Of a stretch of DNA of 64,000 nt, positions 43,785 to 50,363 are shown piece by piece. A model generated the notes under the pieces. The model saw only the letters and a program-made list of their open reading frames with translations, did not search any database and was not told the origin of the DNA. How positions within the stretch are numbered: the stretch's first letter is position 1; each line of letters starts with the position of its first letter. The translations under genes and the position numbers were made by a program. Source of the stretch: Polyangium mundeleinium. GTDB lineage: Bacteria > Myxococcota_A > Polyangia > Polyangiales > Polyangiaceae. The stretch is from assembly GCF_028369105.1 (NCBI RefSeq), contig NZ_JAQNDO010000001.1, forward strand, positions 5,486,501 through 5,550,500. The letters run 5' to 3'.

Positions 43785-44078
43785 TACATTCACGGGTCGG
43801 CATTGTGCCTTCGTGACGGCAACGTCTGCCGTGGCGGAGCGAGCGTGTGCATTCATACGTCGGCGCGCTGCATTCCTGCGGTCGGTGCGTGCCTTCAGGG
43901 GTTCGACGTGTGCCGCCACACGTCGAGGGCCTGCCTTGGGGTGGGGCGAGCGTGCCTTCGCGGGGAGAGGGGGTGCCTTCCTGCGTGGATGGCGTGCCGT
44001 GGCGGGGTTTGGGGATGCATTCGTGGGGGAGGGGGTTGCCGCGCGGGGGCGGGGGCGTGCAATCGAGTGCTTTGGGAC
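43785..44078 (+). repeat. Degenerate 21-bp tandem array, 14 units
   Basis: Fourteen consecutive 21-bp units, each starting TGC(C/A)TTC or a close variant (the first TACATTC), stay in perfect register. Examples are TGCCTTCCTGCGTGGATGGC and TGCATTCCTGCGGTCGGTGC, each with one more base. In one plus-strand frame it reads Cys every seventh residue, but nothing else supports a gene. Confidence 0.8.
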
Positions 44079-44193
44079 AATGTGCGTCCGATCCGCGGGC
44101 GATCGATCTTGTGCCCGCGTCGGCGGATGTTGCAGAACGGATTGCCAGGAAGAACGCGGGCCCGTGCACGGCGCCACGGGGGGGGCCGGGTGA

Positions 44194-44214
44194 GGCCTGG
44201 GGCAAAGCCCCAGC
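44194..44214 (+). repeat. R1 fragment
   Basis: GGCCTGGGGCAAAGCCCCAG plus one base matches only the last hairpin of R1. It follows the 21-bp array and is probably a remnant. Confidence 0.6.
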
Positions 44215-44470
44215 GAAGCGACTTCACGATGAGACCCATGCTCGGCGCCAGGGCCGGACGGCGAGGATTCGGAAGGCGGATCGTCCGGCCGACATGTCGG
44301 CTTCCGCCTCCGCGCGCGCCAGCACACTCCTTCCGCCTTGACAAGCTGCGTCGTCCGTGCGCCCCGCTGGGTCCGGGATGCTGGCGTCGTATGGAGGGAC
44401 CCGGCGTGCCGCGAACTGGGCGTAGCGTTTGCCGCGTAGAAACGGACGTGGCCACCCCGGGGGCACGCTC

Positions 44471-44508
44471 CATCGGCGGCAGGGCAATCGAGGGGTAAAC
44501 CGTGAGCG
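44471..44508 (+). repeat. Imperfect direct repeat, unit 1, upstream of toxin-like operon
   Basis: Has the form CAT-G-CGGCAGG, about ten variable bases, then GTAAACCGTGAGCG. The same pattern recurs 96-98 bp downstream. Confidence 0.55.
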
Positions 44509-44566
44509 TGATGCGCGTGGCGATGGCGCGCGTCGAGCGATTGTCTCGAATAACCCGGGGCGCGGC

Positions 44567-44606
44567 CATGGACGGCAGGATCTGTCAAGGCCGTAAACCG
44601 TGAGCG
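44567..44606 (+). repeat. Imperfect direct repeat, unit 2, upstream of toxin-like operon
   Basis: Shares CAT-G-CGGCAGG and the exact 14-mer GTAAACCGTGAGCG with unit 1. It ends 100 bp before the first ATG of the operon, a plausible operator position. Confidence 0.55.
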
Positions 44607-44706
44607 ATTCTATCCGGCGAAGAATACAGAGGAATCAGCATATGCCCTCGGTGTATGTCGAAATGCTTGGTTGGCTCTTCGCTGGTCTTTCGGTTATCCG
44701 ATAGAA

Positions 44707-46002
44707 ATGAAGTCGAAACCATTCATCCGCGCGGCGCTTCTCGCCGCGACGGGGGCTTTGTCCTCGTGTTTCCTGGGCGACGAGCCCTCCCTGGGACGAT
44801 TCTGCGCGTCGCCGAGCGAAGGGGGCGCGTATTGCGTGAGCACGAAACGCGGGCCGAGCAGCGCGTGGGCGGAGGCGAAGGCCCATGGCACATTGCCCAT
44901 CCAGATGTGGGCGGAATGGCCGGAGGACGTGACGCTCGACGAGCTCGTCCGCAGCCGGAGCAAGCTTCACGCGTGGTCCGCGGAGATCGACGAAGTGCTC
45001 TTCTACTTGCGCGTCAACGCCGGGAGCGCCGAGTCCTATCGAGCGAGCATGGACGGCCGGCTGGGAGAGCTCCTCCGGCAAGCGAAGCGCAGACAGCGGC
45101 AGATCCTATCGGAGGAGCCCGTCGACGCGATCGGGAATTTCAAGGCGGCGCTCGCGGACAAAGCGAAGACCGAGAAAGACCCGCTCGTCGCGGAGATCGC
45201 GAGCGACAAGCAAGCCATGGGCGCGGCGTGGTCGGTCCTCGACGGGGCGAAGGAGGACGCTTCGCCGCTCGGCGCTGCATACAAGAACATCGTCGCGGAG
45301 TATTCGAGCTATCGCGCGACCGAGGCGGCCGAGACAGAGGCGTACGAGAAGCTCGCGGATGATGCGTCGACGACGACGCTCGATACGATCGACGACGTCG
45401 AGCAAACGATCTTGAGCACGGCGAAGGCCGCGAGCGCGAAGCCGAATGACCTCGTGCTTCATGCGCTCGAGCTGTCCGCGGAGATCCTGCAATTCGAGCT
45501 TACCTCGGAGGAGGCGATCGCGCCGCACATGGAATTCATGGCGGAGCACGGCGCGGCCATGCCGGACATGACGTCGGGCGCGCAGCGGTCGATCCACGCC
45601 ATGCTCGGATACGTGGAACAGCGGGTCAAGCGCAGCGACAGGATGGCGACGTCGCTCGTGATGGGGCTCGTTTTGCGACGGCACGCGCTCGCCTTGCTCG
45701 GTGCTGGCCCGGTCGCGGGCGAAGGTGTGATGGCGTCGCGCCGCGCGAAGGCCTCCGCCGCATTTCAGGCGGACACCGGCGCGCTCCTCGCGCAGCTCGA
45801 CGAGGCCGGCGCGACGGGGAACGCGCTCGCGTCGCCCGACGCGGCGAAGCACCGTCGAACGTTGAAGACGCTGCTCCAGTTGAAGCCGCTTTGCGCGGAG
45901 GGATTGTCCTCGTTCCGCGAGGCGGCGTGCAAGCCGCTGCGGCAGCGGTTCGCGGCGATGGCGGCGGAGCTCGAGACGCTCGAGAGCACGGAGGGGTTAT
46001 GA
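44707..46002 (+). CDS. Helical lipoprotein, first gene of toxin-like operon (SitB-like position)
   Basis: A 431-residue lipoprotein from the ATG at 44707 (lipobox ALSSC, Cys21); the frame opens 12 codons earlier without a signal. The mature part is rich in Glu, Ala, Lys and Leu and likely forms long helices or coiled coils, with few cysteines after the first 60 residues. No named family is recognised. Its stop overlaps the next gene's ATG (ATGA), and the three genes to 49288 form one unit. In Myxococcus sitBAI loci an upstream lipoprotein gene plays a helper role; assigning this one as SitB-like is inference from order, lipidation and the toxin features of its neighbour. Confidence 0.7.
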   Translation: MKSKPFIRAALLAATGALSSCFLGDEPSLGRFCASPSEGGAYCVSTKRGPSSAWAEAKAHGTLPIQMWAEWPEDVTLDELVRSRSKLHAWSAEIDEVLFYLRVNAGSAESYRASMDGRLGELLRQAKRRQRQILSEEPVDAIGNFKAALADKAKTEKDPLVAEIASDKQAMGAAWSVLDGAKEDASPLGAAYKNIVAEYSSYRATEAAETEAYEKLADDASTTTLDTIDDVEQTILSTAKAASAKPNDLVLHALELSAEILQFELTSEEAIAPHMEFMAEHGAAMPDMTSGAQRSIHAMLGYVEQRVKRSDRMATSLVMGLVLRRHALALLGAGPVAGEGVMASRRAKASAAFQADTGALLAQLDEAGATGNALASPDAAKHRRTLKTLLQLKPLCAEGLSSFREAACKPLRQRFAAMAAELETLESTEGL

Positions 46003-48194
46003 GAAGGCTTCCTTGCTTGGTGGTCCTGCTCCTTGCATGCGTCCTTCCAATGACGGCGTTCGCAGGGACGCCGTATACCGTGCATTGGGAGATGTTCCAG
46101 GAGAGCAACTCCTGCGAGGACGCCAGGCTCAGCATGAAAGGAGGCGCCTATTTCCACGGGAATGGGATGCCGCTGGCCACCTTCGAGGTGCCCGGGGCCT
46201 ACTTCGCGAGCCCCGACGGTTCGCGGGGGAATGTGGCGGAAGCCCCCTTCGATTCCGTGCTGCTGCGCATGGGCACGAACGAGTTCTCGTTCGGGGTCAC
46301 TGCCTCCACCGGCAACAACACCTGCGTCCATTCGCAGAATTTCGTGACGCTCGTCGCGCCGACGCTCGGAATCCAGAAGCCGCTGTTCGACGTCCGCCGC
46401 GATGGGACAGCCTTCAGCGGCAGCACGCAGGTCGGCCTCGCGCTTGCCGAGATCAACCCTCCGCTCGCGCAGGCCATCACGAACCTGGAAGTGGCCATCG
46501 CGCACGAGCGAGAGGCGCTCCTCGCGAACGCGTCGGCGATCGCGGAGCTCGACGAGCGGCTGAGCTTCCTGCGGGAGCTCGATCTGGAGCTTCACGATCT
46601 GGTGCAGAGGCCGCTCGATGAAATCGCGCAGGTGGATCTCGACGCGATCCTCGATCGATACACGGGCGTCGTCGACGAGGCGACGCGGGCGGCGCTGAAG
46701 GAGCTGATCGACGATCTCAAGCAAAGCGTTGTCGACCTGCAAAACGAGCTCGCGAGCCTGGCCGCGGAGTTCGGCGCGCAGGCGGACGCGGTGGCGGACT
46801 TCCTGACGGCGGACGCGCGCACGGACGGGTTCAATCCGGATGATCCGTTCAACTACGGGCTCGGCCCGAGCGGGGCGCCCTCGGTCGACATCCCGGATCT
46901 TTCGGGTGTGCCGGGCGCGTTCGAGCCGGGGAAGGATCCTTATGCCGCGTATGCGGACGCGGTGATCGCGGCGCTCGCGGAGGACGTATCGGGTGGCAAG
47001 GTCATCGATAGGGGCTCGTTCGTCGCGACGGTACGCGCGTGGCGGTCGAACCAGGCGGCGATCGAAAAGGCGCTGCTGACAGGCTCGGGCGTGACGCAGG
47101 CCGAGATGAGCGCGTTCTTGAACGCGCAGAACAAGGTGACGAACCACCTGAAGCACTACATGGACGCCGCGGATTGGCTCCTGGATTCGCAGGTGCCGCC
47201 GGACGTGCGCGCGCAGGTGGACGGGGTCTTGAAGAACCTGTACGGCGCATACGCGGACGAGTTGAAGGACGCGCTCAATGCGATGGGGGTCGGCGATGGG
47301 GGCACGGTCGATCTGGAGAAGACGCACCTCTTCCAGATGATCCGGGCGTTTTCCGCGGGGGTGTCGGAGCTCGGCGAGGTCGCGGCGCCCTACGTCGACG
47401 TGATAGTGACGATGACGCACGCGGCGACGCGGATCGGGATCGGGTTCGTGCCGTACGTGGGGGCGGTGCTCGATTTGTGCGAGGCGGTGACGGGGAAGGA
47501 GTTTTGTTTGCCCGCCGGGAGGGATCTGTCGCTCGGCGAGCGGATCTTCTCGGCGGTCGGGACGGGCGTGGGGGCGGGCGTCGCGTTCCACAAGGGAATG
47601 AAGAATGCGCCGATCGGCGCGGTCGGGAAGGCGACGGCGCAGGGGGTCGTGGAGTTCGGGGAAGAGCTCGTCGAGGCGTTGCGCACGAGTCGGATAAAAA
47701 AGTGGAGAGAGCTCAAACGCGGTGGCTACAAGCTCAGCGAGAAACTCGAGCACGTGTTCGAGCGAGATGTGGCGCTCTACTTGATCAAGAAGGAGGGACA
47801 CAAGATACTCGCGCTCGGGGACGGCGAAGTGCGCAGATTGCTGGACATCCTCGAGAGCTCCCAGACGCGGGGCGTCTCCAGGGCTTGCGATTTCCTCACG
47901 GTTACGCCGACCAACGGGCTCGTCCTCAGCGACTCGAAGTTTGTCGGCCCGATGAGCGTCGTCAACGTGCCGAAGGCGCTCAGTCAGTTCGACAACGTCA
48001 TGGCCAAGCTGGGCGAGAGGAACGTTGCCGGCTTCGTGGAACGCGTGCAGATTGTCGTGCCGAAAGGGGCGAACCTCAAGGCGGGTTTTAAGATCGGAGA
48101 GGGTGGGAAGTTGACCAGCATGGCCACAGGAGAGCTCGTGAAGGTGACCGGAGCGAAGAACGTCGACCTCGTCGTCCACGTGGTGGAGATATGA
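45999..48194 (+). CDS. Putative secreted polymorphic toxin with PD-(D/E)xK-like nuclease end
   Basis: A 731-residue protein. The N-terminus is a Sec signal with cleavage probably near TAFAG (about residue 22); LLLAC at 11-14 is a weak alternative lipobox. A Cys-containing beta domain runs to about 150 and a helical region to about 460. Residues about 475-535 match the pre-toxin TG type segment (IGFVPYVGAVLDLCEAVTGK, then DLSLGERIFSAVG), which in polymorphic toxins sits just before the toxin domain. The last 150 residues look like a restriction-endonuclease-fold toxin: ERDVALYLIKKEGHKI, then D631 in CDFLTV and D645-S-K647 in VLSDSK, giving D-x13-DxK. It should be a DNase or RNase acting on a competitor cell, neutralised by the next gene. 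Stop/start overlaps on both sides couple all three genes. Confidence 0.75.
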   Translation: MRRLPCLVVLLLACVLPMTAFAGTPYTVHWEMFQESNSCEDARLSMKGGAYFHGNGMPLATFEVPGAYFASPDGSRGNVAEAPFDSVLLRMGTNEFSFGVTASTGNNTCVHSQNFVTLVAPTLGIQKPLFDVRRDGTAFSGSTQVGLALAEINPPLAQAITNLEVAIAHEREALLANASAIAELDERLSFLRELDLELHDLVQRPLDEIAQVDLDAILDRYTGVVDEATRAALKELIDDLKQSVVDLQNELASLAAEFGAQADAVADFLTADARTDGFNPDDPFNYGLGPSGAPSVDIPDLSGVPGAFEPGKDPYAAYADAVIAALAEDVSGGKVIDRGSFVATVRAWRSNQAAIEKALLTGSGVTQAEMSAFLNAQNKVTNHLKHYMDAADWLLDSQVPPDVRAQVDGVLKNLYGAYADELKDALNAMGVGDGGTVDLEKTHLFQMIRAFSAGVSELGEVAAPYVDVIVTMTHAATRIGIGFVPYVGAVLDLCEAVTGKEFCLPAGRDLSLGERIFSAVGTGVGAGVAFHKGMKNAPIGAVGKATAQGVVEFGEELVEALRTSRIKKWRELKRGGYKLSEKLEHVFERDVALYLIKKEGHKILALGDGEVRRLLDILESSQTRGVSRACDFLTVTPTNGLVLSDSKFVGPMSVVNVPKALSQFDNVMAKLGERNVAGFVERVQIVVPKGANLKAGFKIGEGGKLTSMATGELVKVTGAKNVDLVVHVVEI

Positions 48195-49288
48195 GAAGAA
48201 AATGGAGCCGCAAGCCAGCGGGCGAGGGTCCGAGGCCCTGGGCAACGTTCTTCGCGTGGTGCCCAGAGGCCGAGCGCTTCGAGGCCTTCGGGTCGGCCTT
48301 GTCGACCTTGGTGGGCGCGTCTGGGCATTGGCCCGTATCGCGTTTCATGGTCATGGGCGACGATGACACGGAGTATCTCCTGCCCCCGAAGCAAGCGGCC
48401 GAGTTGCTTCGTCCAGGGTACGAGAAATACGGGAGCAACAGCGCGCAGCTCGTCGATTTTAGGGCGGCGTCCGGCCGTGAGCTTGCATTCCGTGTCAACG
48501 TGAACATGGCTTGGAAGGCAGAAAAATTCTTCCTGGTCGGATGCGGAGGCAGCACGCTCGACATCGGTTTCTGGTACAAGGGGTTCGAGGAGGGCTTCCT
48601 CCTGCCGGCGGAGCTGCCGCGGCTGAAACACGGAGGTCCCTCGTCCCTGGCCATGGAGGCCGGGGTTGCTTGGAAAATCGCGCTGATCGACAGCTACGAC
48701 CTCCTCGTTCGGTTTTGCACGGCGAGCCCAGCCATCACAACAGGCGGTTGTGGCGAAGGGCCGGACTGGGGCGCTCCCATGACCATGGCAGGGACCTACC
48801 ACGCGGATGGATATCCCGGCCGTGATCTCGCGCTGACGTGGATGCACCTCCACGACAAGGAGCGGATCGATCTCGCCGTGAGCTCTCCTCTCGACGTGCT
48901 CCGGGCGCGCGTCGAAGCGTCGCCGCGCGGGAGCAGCGTCTGGATCATCGATGAAGAGCGATTGGCGCGTGAACAAGTGCTCGCCGCGCTCGACGTGCCT
49001 CCCAAGGCCTTGATCGAGGCCCTGGAGGCAGCCCAAGAAAAGCTACATCCCACATGGGAAGCCATGCAATGGGAGCTCTCGCGCCTGATCGACGAAATCG
49101 GACGAGCCTCCGCCGACGAGCGAGATATGATCCCCGTGACCGAGGAGCACATCCGCTTCATCGAGGAGCATACGCCGGCGTACGTCAGGCGCCTCGACAA
49201 TGGCGCGCTCGTGCTGATGGCGCACCCCGACCGCACGCTCTGGCCTCTCTGGTCGGATGCGCTCTCGCTGCTTGGGATTCGACCGTAG
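48191..49288 (+). CDS. Candidate immunity protein for the toxin-like protein
   Basis: A 365-residue soluble protein without a signal peptide, so cytosolic. Its ATG lies in the ATGA overlap with the toxin-like gene, the standard place for an immunity gene. It has no recognisable catalytic motif and moderate numbers of Trp and acidic residues, as in many immunity proteins. I cannot match it to a named immunity family. An alternative is a lipoprotein-independent accessory protein. It converges on the RNA ligase gene with an R1 copy between. Confidence 0.65.
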   Translation: MRRKWSRKPAGEGPRPWATFFAWCPEAERFEAFGSALSTLVGASGHWPVSRFMVMGDDDTEYLLPPKQAAELLRPGYEKYGSNSAQLVDFRAASGRELAFRVNVNMAWKAEKFFLVGCGGSTLDIGFWYKGFEEGFLLPAELPRLKHGGPSSLAMEAGVAWKIALIDSYDLLVRFCTASPAITTGGCGEGPDWGAPMTMAGTYHADGYPGRDLALTWMHLHDKERIDLAVSSPLDVLRARVEASPRGSSVWIIDEERLAREQVLAALDVPPKALIEALEAAQEKLHPTWEAMQWELSRLIDEIGRASADERDMIPVTEEHIRFIEEHTPAYVRRLDNGALVLMAHPDRTLWPLWSDALSLLGIRP

Positions 49289-49328
49289 GGAACTCTGCCT
49301 ACCGTCTCGATGGGCCGAAGCGTCGCCG

Positions 49329-49454
49329 CTCTTGCCCGGGCCTGCTCGATGAGCTGCGCATCGCGCAGGTCATCGACCTTGGGTCCAGCCCCTGGCTGGT
49401 CCGGGGTCGAGGGGGCGGACAGCCCCCTCCTGGGGCCTGGGGCGACGCCCCAGC
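49329..49454 (+). repeat. R1 palindromic repeat, copy e
   Basis: Complete four-hairpin copy in the 168-bp gap between the convergent immunity-like and RNA ligase genes. Its right end is 2 bp from the ligase stop, so it may act as a shared terminator. Confidence 0.85.
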
Positions 49455-49456
49455 GC

Positions 49457-50074
49457 TCACTTCGAAGGCCGGATGGCTCGTGGCTCCTCCTTGCCCTGCC
49501 CCTTCGGGGCCTCGTCCTTCTCCAGCGTGACCTTGAACAACCCGCCCGAGGCCGAGTGGACGATGACCACGCCCTCGGGCTGCATGAAGCCGGGCGCGGC
49601 GCGTGAACCCTCCTTGCGGAGAAGGGCTAGCGCCTTCTCGGTGACGGCGCGGATGTCCATCCCCTGCGCCAGCACCGGGACGACGCCGCAGCACGCCGGA
49701 CGCACCGCGTTGTCTCCCCAGCGTTGGGTGTCGAAGAGGCTGAAGCGCTTCTCCTTCAAGCCGTAGTGCCGCTGGATGCTCGCTCCCCACCACTCGCCGT
49801 AATGCAGGCCCGGCCCGAGGCCGGTGATGAGTTCTTCGCGATGCTCCTCGACCCAGCGCGCGAAGCCGAAGTTGTCGTCCTGCGGCGTGATCCACCTGGT
49901 CCTGGACCCTGCGAGGAGGATCGTCGGGTTCGGCTTACCGGCGTTGGGGGAGACGGGCTCGCCGATGTAGATGCACGCATTCGTCCCGTCGATCTTCTCC
50001 GTTGCGACGCACAGCCGGTTGAGGCGCGGGATCTTGGGGAACTGCTCGAACGGCGGCTTGACAATCTCGGTCAT
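49457..50074 (-). CDS. RNA ligase of the Rnl2-like nucleotidyltransferase family
   Basis: A 205-residue protein from the ATG at 50074, with GGAGAG upstream. It carries nucleotidyltransferase motif I as EKIDGTN (K27 as the adenylylated lysine), motif III as HYGEWWG near residue 92, motif IV as EGVVIVH and motif V as FKVTLEKDE. This fits a short RNA_ligase domain joining 5'-phosphate to 3'-OH ends. The protein lacks an obvious extra C-terminal domain. It is convergent with the toxin-like operon; repair of toxin-cut RNA is a speculation from position. Confidence 0.85.
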   Translation of the reverse strand: MTEIVKPPFEQFPKIPRLNRLCVATEKIDGTNACIYIGEPVSPNAGKPNPTILLAGSRTRWITPQDDNFGFARWVEEHREELITGLGPGLHYGEWWGASIQRHYGLKEKRFSLFDTQRWGDNAVRPACCGVVPVLAQGMDIRAVTEKALALLRKEGSRAAPGFMQPEGVVIVHSASGGLFKVTLEKDEAPKGQGKEEPRAIRPSK

Positions 50075-50143
50075 GAAGAACTCTCCACGGACCTTGTCCC
50101 TGGTCGCGGGCCAGTATAAGCCCTTCCACCGCGAAGCTCGCCA

Positions 50144-50257
50144 CGGCCTGCTCGATGAGCTGCGCATCGCGCAGGTCATCGACCACGGGTCCAGCCCCTG
50201 GCTGGTCCGGGTCCAGGGGCGGACAGCCCCTGGTGGGGCCTGGGGCGACGCCCCAGC
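50144..50257 (+). repeat. R1 palindromic repeat, copy f
   Basis: Complete copy nearly identical to copy e. Unlike the others it lies between divergent genes (RNA ligase start at 50074, kinase start at 50364), so it is near promoters rather than terminators. Confidence 0.85.
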
Positions 50258-50363
50258 GCGGCGGCCTCACCAACACGAGCCAAACCCCGCTTCCCCTGCC
50301 GCGCGTGCCTGGGTATAACGGCGCCGCGCGCGTTTCGCGGGGACAACCGAGAGGAGCACGTCC

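Larger units (their letters stand above)
43453..44706. other. Gene-free, repeat-rich region before the toxin-like operon
   Basis: About 1.25 kb without a supported gene. It holds R1 copies c and d, a degenerate 21-bp tandem array, an R1 fragment at 44194-44214 and an imperfect 40-bp direct repeat near the right end. The final 130 bp are noticeably more AT-rich than the surroundings and probably contain the promoter of the operon starting at 44707. Confidence 0.65.

Noticed and set aside
43725-44498. A gene encoding a Cys-heptad repeat protein
   Set aside because: The heptad comes from the 21-bp DNA array and also appears as other heptads in two other frames; the frame runs through an R1 repeat and lacks a ribosome site.
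49329-50257. R1 copies e and f as ends of a transposon enclosing the RNA ligase gene
   Set aside because: The copies flank the ligase gene in the same orientation, but no target duplication is visible and R1 also occurs at unrelated sites.
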